From Candidatus Ribeiella danica (GTDB lineage Bacteria > Chloroflexota > Chloroflexia > Chloroflexales > Roseiflexaceae), in assembly GCA_016717335.1 (NCBI GenBank), contig JADKFS010000019.1, forward strand, positions 620,001 to 684,000: a stretch of 64,000 bases of DNA, given 5' to 3'. The notes beneath the pieces are model-generated. The model was given only the letters and a program-made list of their open reading frames with translations, did not search any database and was not told the DNA's origin. Each line of letters starts with the position of its first letter. Within the stretch, counting starts at the first letter, position 1. Of the stretch, positions 23,199 to 30,732 are shown in pieces. Both the position numbers and the translations under genes were made by a program.

Positions 23199-23837
23199 CT
23201 ACAGCTCGACCAGCCCCAGCTGCGCCGCCTTGCTGACCGCCTCGGTCCGGTTGCCGACGCCCAGCTTCGCCAGGATGCCCGAGACGTGGAACTTGACGGT
23301 GCGCTCGCTGATCCACAGCTCGCCGGCGATCTCCTTGTTCTGGCGCCCCCTGGCCAGCAGCCGCAGCACCTCCAGCTCGCGCTCGGTCAGCGGCTCGGGC
23401 AGCGCGGCCGGCGATGGGCTGCTGACCTGCCGCAGCAGCCGCGCCGCCACGACCGGCTGCAGCAGCGAGCCGCCGCCGTGGACCACGCGGATGGCCTGGA
23501 ACAGATCCTCGCGCGGCGCGCCTTTGAGCAGGTAGCCCTGCGCGCCCGCCTGCACCGCCCCCAGGATGCGCTCGTCGGTGTCGAACGCCGTGAAGATGAT
23601 CGCCCGCGCCGCCGGGTCGGCCGCGCGGATCGCCCGCAGCGCCGCCACTCCATCCAGCTCCGGCAGCTCCAGGTCCAGCAGAATGACGTCCGGCCGCAGC
23701 GCCGCCGCCCGCTCGACCGCCTGCGCGCCGCTGGCCGCCTCCCCGGCGATCTCGAAGTCGGGCTGCGTCTCCAGCACCGCGACAAGCCCCTCGCGGACGA
23801 TCGGGTGGTCGTCGGCTATCAGAATGCGAATTGCCAT
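23199..23837 (-). CDS. NarL/LuxR-type response regulator
   Basis: 212 residues. Receiver domain 1-120 with acidic D9/D10, phospho-acceptor D55 in VILLDLELPELDG, the conserved T (IIFTAFD) and K (YLLKGAP). The C-terminal LuxR helix-turn-helix begins LTERELEVLRLLARGRQNKE and has ISERTVKFHVSGILAKLGV. ATG 23837 is chosen because the upstream frame is translated heptamer repeat. No histidine kinase is adjacent, so it is an orphan here; its position between two DNA methyltransferase genes may be chance. Confidence 0.95.
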   Translation of the reverse strand: MAIRILIADDHPIVREGLVAVLETQPDFEIAGEAASGAQAVERAAALRPDVILLDLELPELDGVAALRAIRAADPAARAIIFTAFDTDERILGAVQAGAQGYLLKGAPREDLFQAIRVVHGGGSLLQPVVAARLLRQVSSPSPAALPEPLTERELEVLRLLARGRQNKEIAGELWISERTVKFHVSGILAKLGVGNRTEAVSKAAQLGLVEL

Positions 23838-23844
23838 TCTCGTC

Positions 23845-23925
23845 CAAAGCAATGAGACAAGGTGACAAGGTGACAATGAGACAAGGTGATCGTTGCCCTG
23901 CCGCCCTCTTTCTTACACGGTCACC
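23845..23925. repeat. octamer array upstream of the response regulator gene
   Basis: GACAAGGT units with GACAATGA variants, followed by an inverted ACGGTCACCGTGTCA end. It occupies the gap between the response regulator start and the Dam stop. Confidence 0.7.
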
Positions 23926-23928
23926 GTG

Positions 23929-24855
23929 TCAAGATCCGGGCTGGTAGCCGCACACAATCAGCTCCTCGACGTTCCCGCGCTTGCGGCCGTCGCAGTTGAT
24001 CTTGCGGCTGGCGTAGACGATCGAGGTGCTGACGGCGTGGGCGGCGTACAGCTCGCGCGAGAGCGGCGTATAGGAGTTGCTCAGCATCACGTAGACGCCG
24101 CGCTCCATCAGCGCGTCGAACAGCTTGGCCAGGCGGCGCTGGTCGTCCGGGCCGAAGGTCTGTCCGGTGTAGTGGGTGAACGACGCGGTCGCGCTCACGG
24201 GCACGTAGGGCGGGTCGAAGTAGACCAGATCGCCCGGCTCGGCCCGGGTGGCAACCTCGCCGAAGTCGCCGGTCGTCAGCTCGACGTGCTGCAGCGCCGC
24301 GCTGGCCGCGCGCATGTTGTCGGGGTCGCAGATCAGCGGGTTCTTGTAGTAGCCGAACGGCGCGTTGAACTGGCCCTTGTTGTTCAGCCGGTACAGGCCG
24401 TTGTAGCAGGTGCGGTTCAGAAAGATCGTGCGCGCGGCGCGCTCGACCAGGTTGCGCTGGGCGAAGTCGGGCCGCCGATCCCAGCCGCGGATGTCCATGA
24501 AGTAGTCGCGGTCGAGCCGAAAGCGCTCGTGCTGCTTGAGCGCCGCGATCAGCGACTCGACCTCGTCGCGGACGACCTGGTAGCACAGCGCCAGCTCGGG
24601 GTTGTAGTCGCTCAGCACCGCGCCGTCGGGCAGCCGGCCGCTGTTGTAGAGATGGAAGAACAGCGCGCCGCCGCCGACGAACGGCTCGTGGTAGCGCCGA
24701 AAGTGGCGCGGCAGCCGCCGCGACAGCTCGGGTAGCAGCTGGCCCTTGCCGCCGGCCCATTTAACAAAAGGACGCACGGCGATTGACGCCTCAATCGCCA
24801 TCGAGGACTGAGTCATGATGCCAACCGGCTCTTCAACAGTCGCGGTCAGAGACAT
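23929..24855 (-). CDS. dam: DNA adenine methylase, Dam type
   Basis: N6-adenine methyltransferase, probably for GATC by family. 308 residues with class-alpha order: FVKWAGGKGQLLPEL (motif X), YHEPFVGGGALFFHL (motif I), SDYNPELALCYQ, FLNRTCYNGLYRLNNKGQFN (target recognition), and catalytic DPPYVPVS (motif IV), then MLSNSYT. The start is uncertain among ATG 24855, 24816 and 24801. The reverse-strand extended -10 at 24930-24935 would give a leader of about 70 bases. No partner endonuclease is next to it. Confidence 0.92.
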   Translation of the reverse strand: MSLTATVEEPVGIMTQSSMAIEASIAVRPFVKWAGGKGQLLPELSRRLPRHFRRYHEPFVGGGALFFHLYNSGRLPDGAVLSDYNPELALCYQVVRDEVESLIAALKQHERFRLDRDYFMDIRGWDRRPDFAQRNLVERAARTIFLNRTCYNGLYRLNNKGQFNAPFGYYKNPLICDPDNMRAASAALQHVELTTGDFGEVATRAEPGDLVYFDPPYVPVSATASFTHYTGQTFGPDDQRRLAKLFDALMERGVYVMLSNSYTPLSRELYAAHAVSTSIVYASRKINCDGRKRGNVEELIVCGYQPGS

Positions 24856-24929
24856 GTGACGGTCCCACGACAGCGCTCGGCGGAATGATCAGGTGGATGG
24901 GTATCGCGCGGCGACCCGCGTGCTGGGCG

Positions 24930-24935
24930 ATTATA
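24930..24935 (-). promoter_or_regulatory. extended -10 of the dam gene
   Basis: On the reverse strand TATGCTATAAT has TATAAT at 24935-24930 with the upstream TGn extension. It faces the dam gene, 75 bases before ATG 24855. No good -35 box is visible. Confidence 0.5.
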
Positions 24936-24963
24936 GCATATGGCGCGCACATGTGTGTTTCTA

Positions 24964-24992
24964 TGGACAACCGATCTGCGGCGCTGTATAAT
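24964..24992 (+). promoter_or_regulatory. sigma-70 promoter for the DUF2270/site-2 protease genes
   Basis: TGGACA (24964-24969), 17-base spacer, TATAAT (24987-24992). It is divergent from the dam promoter and is followed by a leader of about 140 bases with two hairpins before ATG 25137. Confidence 0.65.
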
Positions 24993-25058
24993 ACTCGGCT
25001 GAGAGCCCGTCTGGAAACTAGCGAGGTCGCGCGGCGCAGTCCCACGCGCGCCCCATCT

Positions 25059-25111
25059 CTGGCCGGTCGCGGCCAGAAAGAAGATTCTTGGAGGGACGAA
25101 GCCCCTCCAAG
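25059..25111. repeat. double hairpin leader element, second copy
   Basis: CTGGCC/GGCCAG (25059-25076), AAAGAAGATT, then CTTGGAGGG/CCCTCCAAG (25087-25111). The pairing pattern, the CCAGAAA and TTCTTGGAGGG joints match 11518-11574, where the loop bases differ. Both copies lie in 5' leaders of forward genes. Confidence 0.7.
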
Positions 25112-25136
25112 CCACCCTATGCGTTCGCGAGGCTGT

Positions 25137-25316
25137 ATGTATCGTCGAGGGCGTCGTCGCTGGCTTGTGGCAATCGCGCTGGTGGGCGCGTTTCTCCTGC
25201 TCTGGAATCGGCTGCACATTGTCTTCTTGGTCCAGCTCAACCTCTGGAGCCTGCTGGCGCTGTTCCTCGTCCTGGCGATCGGCATCTACGCGGCGCTGAA
25301 GCTGCTGCTCTCGTGA
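25137..25316 (+). CDS. small membrane protein
   Basis: 59 residues: a basic start (MYRRGRRRW) and two hydrophobic helices (about 10-28 and 34-56). Its TGA overlaps the ATG of the DUF2270 gene (ATGA arrangement), which argues for real translation and coupling. An alternative ATG at 25119 adds six residues. Function unknown; possibly a partner of the next membrane protein. Confidence 0.65.
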   Translation: MYRRGRRRWLVAIALVGAFLLLWNRLHIVFLVQLNLWSLLALFLVLAIGIYAALKLLLS

Positions 25317-26065
25317 TGAGTATTTCCACCGAAGAATCAGCCGCCCGCCTCGGCGCGCCAGAGCGCCCGGCGATCCTTGGCCCATCGGTGCGCCCGCTGA
25401 CCCCGGCCGAGTTCAACACGGCCATGGTTCACCTCTACCGCGGCGAGGTCGGCCGCGCCAATGTCTGGCGGGTGCGCCTGGACGGCACGACCAACTGGGC
25501 GGTGCTCACCACCGGCGCCACGCTCTCGTTCGCCTTCAGCAGCGAAAAGAACACCCACGTGATGATCCTGATCAACTCGCTGCTGATCTTCTACTTCATG
25601 TATATCGAGGCGCGCCGCTATATGTTCTACGACCTCTGGCGCGCGCGCGTTCGCCTGATGGAGACGGAGTTCTTCGCCGAGATGCTGACGCCCGAGCGCG
25701 GCGAGGAGCTGGAGAACTGGCGCCAGCTGCTGGCTAACGATCTCTTGCACCCGCGCTTCAGCGTCACGCTGTGGCAGGCGCTCGGCCGGCGGCTGCGGCG
25801 CAACTATATCTGGATCTTCGCCGTCCTGGTGGTCGCCTGGGTGGTCAAGATCGTGATCCACCCGCAGACACCCGCGTCGCTCGGCGCGCTGCTCGAGCGC
25901 ATGAAGATCGGCCCGGTTCCGCCGTGGCTGGTGCTGCTGATGGGCGTGCTCTTCAACGCGTTTCTGGTGGTGCTGGCCGTCACGACGCTCGACCGCTACA
26001 GCGACGAGGCGCCCACGCGCCAGGAGACGCGCCGCCGTATGTCCGGCGACAACCAGCTGACCTGA
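25316..26065 (+). CDS. DUF2270 predicted membrane protein
   Basis: 249 residues. The family core is clear: FNTAMVHLYRGEVGRANVWR, then a helix after RLDGTTNWAV, SEKNTHVMILINSLLIFYFM, a basic segment EARRYMFYDLWRARVRLME and two C-terminal helices (about 170-187 and 207-228). DUF2270 has no established function. Translation is coupled to the small protein upstream by overlapping stop and start codons, and the site-2 protease gene begins 31 bases after its stop. Confidence 0.9.
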   Translation: MSISTEESAARLGAPERPAILGPSVRPLTPAEFNTAMVHLYRGEVGRANVWRVRLDGTTNWAVLTTGATLSFAFSSEKNTHVMILINSLLIFYFMYIEARRYMFYDLWRARVRLMETEFFAEMLTPERGEELENWRQLLANDLLHPRFSVTLWQALGRRLRRNYIWIFAVLVVAWVVKIVIHPQTPASLGALLERMKIGPVPPWLVLLMGVLFNAFLVVLAVTTLDRYSDEAPTRQETRRRMSGDNQLT

Positions 26066-26096
26066 TCAACCGCATCAGCAGTCGAAAGGCCTGCCC

Positions 26097-27221
26097 ATGC
26101 TGCGCCGCACCGTGTCGATTGGCTCGATCGCCGGCGTGCCGATCGCCCTGCACTGGAGCTGGATCGTCGTGCTGTTGCTGGTCACGGCCGCGCTCAGCCA
26201 GCTCTACGCCGGCGTGGCCGGCGCGGCCGGCGCCTGGCCGATGGCGATCGCCGCCGCGCTGCTGCTCTCCCTCTCGGTGCTGCTGCACGAGCTGGGCCAC
26301 GCCCTGGTCGCCCGGCGCTTCGCCATGGCCGTGCACGGCATCACGCTGTTCGCGCTCGGCGGCGTGACCGAGATCCTCGACACGGAGCCGCAGCCGGTGC
26401 GCGATCTGCTCGTCGCGCTGGCCGGGCCGGCGGTGAGCCTGCTGCTGGCGGTCGTCGGCGGGCTGGCCTGGTGGTGGGCGGCGGCCGCGCCCGCGCTGGG
26501 GCTGCTGGCGCTGCACATGGCGCTGACCAACGGCGCGATGGCGATCTTCAACCTGCTGCCTGGCTTCCCGCTGGATGGCGGGCGGGTGCTCTGGGCTACG
26601 CTGGCGTTCCTGCTGGACGACGCGCTGCACGCCGCGCGCGTCGCCGCCTGGACCGGCCGGATCGTCGGCTGGGCGCTGCTGGGCTGCGGCGTGCTCTACA
26701 GCGTCGCCGCGACCGACCTGCTGAACGGCCTGTGGGTCGCGCTGGTGGGCTACGTGCTCATGCGCAACGCCACGGCGGGCTACCGCCGCTTCGTCGTGCA
26801 GCGGCTCCTGAGCGGCGTCTCAGTGGCCGACCTGATGCAGCGGGTCTACCGCGCCGTCGCGCCGGAGCTGCCGCTCGACCAGTTCGTCGGCCGCTACGTG
26901 CTCGGGCAGGTCGAGCAGGGCTTCCCGGTGCTGTCGCGGCCGGAGACCGACGCGCCGCAGCCGCTGCTGGGCATGATGACGCTGCGCGATCTGCGGCGGT
27001 TTCAGTTCCACGAGTGGTCGTTCACCCACGTCGGCGAGGCGATGACCCCGGCGCACCGGCTGCGCGCGCTCGACCCGCGCATGTCCGGCGGCGAGGCGTT
27101 TCGCACGCTGCTCGAGAGCGGCGAGGATCAGCTGCCGGTGATCGACGGCGCGACGCTGCTGGGCGTGCTGCGCCGGCGCGACCTGCTCGGCTACATCGAG
27201 CGCGGCGCCGCGCGGCGCTAG
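26097..27221 (+). CDS. site-2 protease (M50 metalloprotease) with CBS domains
   Basis: Intramembrane zinc protease. 374 residues: HELGHA (zinc histidines and catalytic Glu, residues about 64-69), second motif NLLPGFPLDGGRV (about 150-162, zinc Asp), six hydrophobic segments, then two CBS-like units from about 240 (VADLMQRVYRAVAPELPLDQ and VGEAMTPAHRL to VIDGATLLGVLRRRDLLGYI). The CBS pair probably senses adenine nucleotides and gates the protease. An AAAGG site precedes ATG 26097. Likely an operon with DUF2270; the substrate, often an anti-sigma factor, is not nearby. Confidence 0.94.
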   Translation: MLRRTVSIGSIAGVPIALHWSWIVVLLLVTAALSQLYAGVAGAAGAWPMAIAAALLLSLSVLLHELGHALVARRFAMAVHGITLFALGGVTEILDTEPQPVRDLLVALAGPAVSLLLAVVGGLAWWWAAAAPALGLLALHMALTNGAMAIFNLLPGFPLDGGRVLWATLAFLLDDALHAARVAAWTGRIVGWALLGCGVLYSVAATDLLNGLWVALVGYVLMRNATAGYRRFVVQRLLSGVSVADLMQRVYRAVAPELPLDQFVGRYVLGQVEQGFPVLSRPETDAPQPLLGMMTLRDLRRFQFHEWSFTHVGEAMTPAHRLRALDPRMSGGEAFRTLLESGEDQLPVIDGATLLGVLRRRDLLGYIERGAARR

Positions 27222-27299
27222 AGGGCAAGACTTGAGGGCCTTGCGGCCGTCGGGCGAAAGCCCTGGCTCGCGTTACGAAGCCCGCTGCCGCGGGCTGCC

Positions 27300-27385
27300 G
27301 GAGCCTGCGCCAGCTACAGACTACAGACTACAGACTACAGACTACAGACTACTGGCTCCTGGCTCCTGGCTCCTGGCTCCTTTGC
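27300..27385. repeat. heptamer arrays ACTACAG and CTGGCTC
   Basis: About five ACTACAG units are directly followed by about five CTGGCTC units. The change of unit within one uninterrupted 7-bp period is striking. The array lies between the convergent site-2 protease and hydrogenase maturation protease genes. Confidence 0.85.
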
Positions 27386-27394
27386 GGCGGCGTA

Positions 27395-27877
27395 TCACGC
27401 AAGCTTGACCGCCACGCCCCAGTCGTGCAGCTCCTGCGCGACAGCATCCACCAGCGTGTCGAGCCGCGCCGCGACGGCGGGAGAAACCTCCAACCCCGGC
27501 TCGATCGCGTCCGGCTCGATGCCCCAGACGACCACGCGCGCCGGCGGCGATCCCTGGAGCCGGCTGGCCACCAGCAGCTCCTGCAAGCCGACCTGGTGAA
27601 CCGACATCTTCATCGACAGTGTGGCGGGGATCGCCTCGCCCTCCAGGCGCACCAGCGTCCCAGGTGGCCGGTCGGTCAGCACGCAGTCGACGATCAGCAG
27701 GTCGGTGACGCCGGCCAGGTAGGGCAGCAGAAACAGGCCGAGCGTGCCGCCGTCCATCGTCTCAACCTCGGCGGGCAGGCGATACTTCGCCACCAGCCGA
27801 TCGATCGCGTAGATCCCCACGCCTTCGTCGCGCAGCAGCATGTTGCCCAGGCCAAGCACGAGGATGTGTGGTGGCAT
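27395..27877 (-). CDS. hydrogenase maturation endopeptidase (HyaD/HupD family)
   Basis: Nickel-dependent check and removal of the C-terminal peptide of the hydrogenase large subunit. About 160 residues with the family opening ILVLGLGNMLLRDEGVGI, the nickel-sensing acidic residues in MDGGTLGL and LLIVDCVLTDRPPGT, and SVHQVGLQELL with the conserved His. I use ATG 27877, which has AAGGA ten bases upstream; ATG 27895 would add six residues. It is the last gene of the hydrogenase operon and should act on the 15-residue tail of the large subunit encoded upstream. Confidence 0.93.
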   Translation of the reverse strand: MPPHILVLGLGNMLLRDEGVGIYAIDRLVAKYRLPAEVETMDGGTLGLFLLPYLAGVTDLLIVDCVLTDRPPGTLVRLEGEAIPATLSMKMSVHQVGLQELLVASRLQGSPPARVVVWGIEPDAIEPGLEVSPAVAARLDTLVDAVAQELHDWGVAVKLA

Positions 27878-27949
27878 TCGGTTGGCATCCTTCACTGAGA
27901 TTTTGCTGGGAGGGGTGGAGGGGCCGTAGGCTCCTCCTCACCTCCCCGA

Positions 27950-27994
27950 GGAGGGGGTCTGGGGGCGGGCTGCGCCCGCCCCCAGACCCCCTCC
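27950..27994. repeat. 22-bp stem hairpin between cytochrome b and maturation protease genes
   Basis: Arms begin GGAGGGGGTCTGGGGGCGGG and continue two bases, with a 1-3 base loop and an exact complement. Two of three operon gaps hold such GC hairpins, the third holds an inverted heptamer array. It may end or stall most transcripts before the protease gene, or protect the upstream mRNA end. Confidence 0.8.
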
Positions 27995-28024
27995 CAAAAC
28001 TGTAAGGTTCGTAAGAACCATGTC

Positions 28025-28843
28025 TTAGCCGGCAAGATCCTCGGCGCCCTCGACCGTCGGCCCACCGCTCTGCCGGATCTGAAGGCTCTGGATCGGCGCA
28101 GCCGGCAGCGGTCGTGGGGCCGGCTCGCGAGTCGGCGCGGGCGGCGCGGCGGGCGCCTTTCTCGAGCGCTCGATCCAGTCGGGCTTGCGCCCATTGCGGA
28201 CAAACTTGTAGCCGCTGAAGATGCTGGACATCAGCCCGTTGCCCTCCTCCATGTCCACCAGCCACGCGCTGTAGACGTGGTGGATGGCGAAGGCGATCAG
28301 CAGCCACATGATCAAGTGGTGGATCAGCCGCACCGTCTGGAGCGAGGCGAGCAGGAAGACCCAGCCCGTCAGCCCGTTCCAGATGCTCACCGGGTGCAGC
28401 TGCCCGTAGAGCGCGAAGCCGGTCAGGCTGATCAGCCCGTACAGGCACACGATGACCATGTAGGTCATGCCGGCCAGCGCGTTGTGGCCGGTCACCTCGG
28501 GCGGGTGGCGCCGCATGAACAGGTAGTAGCGCAGCGCGTCGCGCATCGACACGCGCCCCTCGCGCGTCAGGAACGGGAACAGGCCGCGCCAGCGCGCCCA
28601 CTCGTTGCCGGCGAAGGCCCAGTAGGTGCGCAGCAGCAGGCTGGCCACGAAGACGAAGGCCGTCACGAAGTGAACCCAGCGGATCAGCCCCATGAAGTAC
28701 GCGCCGTATAGCTCGCGCGGGCTGACGAAGATGTAGGGGTTGCCGACGTAGTAGCCGGTGAACGCCAGCACGACGATACACGCCACGTTGACCCAGTGGG
28801 TCAGCCGGACCGGCACCTCCCAGACGTAAATGCGATGGCGCAT
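28025..28843 (-). CDS. [NiFe] hydrogenase b-type cytochrome subunit
   Basis: Membrane anchor passing electrons from the hydrogenase to quinone. 272 residues, four or five membrane helices with the family heme histidines in VRLTHWVN, WVHFVTAF, VTGHNALAG and IHHLIMWLLIAFAIHHVYSAW. The C-terminal 45 residues (Ala/Pro-rich) are a cytoplasmic tail not usual for HyaC/HupC. ATG 28843 is supported by AAAGGAG eight bases upstream; a longer frame only adds translated repeat. Third gene of the operon. Confidence 0.93.
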   Translation of the reverse strand: MRHRIYVWEVPVRLTHWVNVACIVVLAFTGYYVGNPYIFVSPRELYGAYFMGLIRWVHFVTAFVFVASLLLRTYWAFAGNEWARWRGLFPFLTREGRVSMRDALRYYLFMRRHPPEVTGHNALAGMTYMVIVCLYGLISLTGFALYGQLHPVSIWNGLTGWVFLLASLQTVRLIHHLIMWLLIAFAIHHVYSAWLVDMEEGNGLMSSIFSGYKFVRNGRKPDWIERSRKAPAAPPAPTREPAPRPLPAAPIQSLQIRQSGGPTVEGAEDLAG

Positions 28844-28862
28844 GGCGTATCTCCTTTGGCGC

Positions 28863-28907
28863 GGGTGGGGTTTGGGGGGGGGCGCAGGGCCCCCCCCAAA
28901 CCCCACC
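28863..28907. repeat. 18-bp stem hairpin between large subunit and cytochrome b genes
   Basis: Arms GGTGGGGTTTGGGGGGGG and the exact complement close a short CGCAGG-type loop. It lies between the large-subunit stop and the cytochrome b ribosome binding site. Its sequence is unrelated to the hairpin at 27950, but its position is the same. Confidence 0.8.
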
Positions 28908-28920
28908 CCTTTTCATTTGA

Positions 28921-30633
28921 TCACGCGACCCGGACGCGCGTCACCTCGCGGCCGCGCGCGTCCAGAATGTGCGCCGCGCAGGCCATGCACGGGTCGAACG
29001 AGTGAATGGTGCGCAGGATCTCCACCGGCTGGGTCGGATCGGCCACGGGCGTGTCGAGCAGCGCCGCCTCATAGGCGCCGCGCTGCCCGCGCGCATCGCG
29101 CGGCGAGCCGTTCCAGGTGCTGGGGACGACGGCCTGGTAGTTCGCGATCTGCTTGTCCTTGATCTGGACCCAGTGGCCCAGCGCGCCGCGCGGCGCCTCT
29201 TCCGTGCCCCAGCCCTGCACCTCGGCCGGCCAGCTGTCGGGGCTCCAGAGCTTGCCGTTGTGGATGGCCAGGTCGCCCTTGCCGATATTGGTCGCCAGGT
29301 CGTCGATCCACTGCTCCAGCTGCCCGGCCACCAGCGCGGTCTCGAGCCCGCGCGCCGCCACCCGGCCGAGCGTCGAGAACAGCGCCTCCGGCCCGACCCC
29401 CAGCTTCTGCAGCGCCAGGCCCACGAGATTGCGCACGCCGCTGTGGCCGGATGCGTAGGCGACCAGCATGCGCGCCAGCGGCCCGACCTCCATCGGCGTA
29501 TCCTGGTAGCGCGGCGACTTGAGCCAGGAGTACTTGTCGTCGGTGTTGAGAAAGTCGAACGGCGGCTGCGGGCCGGTGTAGTTCGGCTTGGTCTCGCCCT
29601 GCCACGGGTGCTTGCCCGCCGCGTCGCCGTCGGCGTAGCTGTACCAGGAGTGGGTGACGTACTCCTGGATCTGTGCCTGGTCGAGCGGCTGGGGCGGCGC
29701 GCCGATATTCTTGCCCAGCACCACGCCGCGCGGCAGCCAGAGCGCGCTTGGGTCGCCGCTGGTGTTGGTCGGGAAATCGCCGTAGGCCAGGTAGTTGCCC
29801 AGCCCGGCGCCAATGCCGGCCCACTCCTTGTAGAACGACGCCACCGCCAGCAGGTCGGGGATGTAGACCTTGGACACGAAGTCGCGCGCCTGCCTGGCCC
29901 ACTGCTTGAGCAGCTCGATCCGGTGCGCGTTGATCGCGTTCTGGCTGTTCGGGTCGAGCGGGATGGCCATGCCGCCGACCAGGTAGGTCTGCGGGTGCGG
30001 GTTCTTGCCGCCGAGCACCGCGTGGATCTTGATGATCTCGCGCTGCCAGTCGAGCGCCTCCAGGTAGTGCGCCACGGCCAGCAGGTTGGCGGCCGGCGGG
30101 AGCTTGTAGGCCGGGTGGCCCCAGTAGCCGTTGGCGAATGGGCCGAGCTGGCCGGAGTCGACGAACGCCTTGACCCGATCCTGGACGCCCTTGAAATAGC
30201 CCGCGCTCGACTTGGGCCAGTCGCTGATCGACTGGGCCAGGTCGGCCGTATCGGCGGGCTTGGCCCGGAGCGCGCTGACGATGTCGACCCAGTCCAGCGC
30301 GTGGAGGTGGTAGAAGTGGATCACGTGGTCCTGGACATACTGCGCGGCGGCGATGATATTGCGGATCAGGCGCGCGTTGTCGGGGATCTGGATGCCCAGC
30401 GCATGTTCGACCGCCCGCACGGATGCCAGGGCATGCACTGTCGTACAGACGCCGCAGATGCGCTGGGCGAACACCCAGGCGTCGCGCGGGTCGCGCCCGC
30501 GCAGCACCAGCTCCATGCCGCGAAACATGGTCGTGCTGCTCCAGGCATCGGTGACGCGCCCGTTCTCGACCTGCACCTCGATTCGTAGGTGGCCTTCGAT
30601 ACGCGTGACCGGATCGATTGCGATCTTCGGCAT
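28921..30633 (-). CDS. [NiFe] hydrogenase large subunit (group 1, membrane-bound uptake)
   Basis: Carries the Ni-Fe(CN)2CO active site. 570 residues; nickel ligands are in RICGVC (C60, C63) and DPCMACAAH (C549, C552), followed after H555 by a 15-residue tail that the maturation protease should remove. The N-terminal ITRIEGHL-type motif reads VTRIEGHLRIEV. AAGGGGG precedes ATG 30633. The subunit has no signal peptide and must be co-exported with the Tat-bearing small subunit. The Hyp proteins for the cofactor are not in the window. Confidence 0.96.
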   Translation of the reverse strand: MPKIAIDPVTRIEGHLRIEVQVENGRVTDAWSSTTMFRGMELVLRGRDPRDAWVFAQRICGVCTTVHALASVRAVEHALGIQIPDNARLIRNIIAAAQYVQDHVIHFYHLHALDWVDIVSALRAKPADTADLAQSISDWPKSSAGYFKGVQDRVKAFVDSGQLGPFANGYWGHPAYKLPPAANLLAVAHYLEALDWQREIIKIHAVLGGKNPHPQTYLVGGMAIPLDPNSQNAINAHRIELLKQWARQARDFVSKVYIPDLLAVASFYKEWAGIGAGLGNYLAYGDFPTNTSGDPSALWLPRGVVLGKNIGAPPQPLDQAQIQEYVTHSWYSYADGDAAGKHPWQGETKPNYTGPQPPFDFLNTDDKYSWLKSPRYQDTPMEVGPLARMLVAYASGHSGVRNLVGLALQKLGVGPEALFSTLGRVAARGLETALVAGQLEQWIDDLATNIGKGDLAIHNGKLWSPDSWPAEVQGWGTEEAPRGALGHWVQIKDKQIANYQAVVPSTWNGSPRDARGQRGAYEAALLDTPVADPTQPVEILRTIHSFDPCMACAAHILDARGREVTRVRVA

Positions 30634-30649
30634 AGCACCCCCTTATTAA

Positions 30650-30723
30650 TTGCAGATTGTAGATTGTAGATTGTAGATTGCGGATGTTGGACACTTCAAT
30701 CTGCAATCTGCAATCTGCAATCT
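30650..30723. repeat. inverted heptamer arrays between hydrogenase small and large subunit genes
   Basis: GTAGATT (four units) and, after a 17-base core, CAATCTG (four units) face each other and can form a long imperfect stem. The array lies between two genes whose products must be made in equal amounts. Confidence 0.85.
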
Positions 30724-30732
30724 AGAATGGCG

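Noticed and set aside
21960..24855. Restriction-modification system
   Set aside because: Two methyltransferases but no endonuclease-like gene among the neighbours; every gene between 20.8 and 27.2 kb has another identity.
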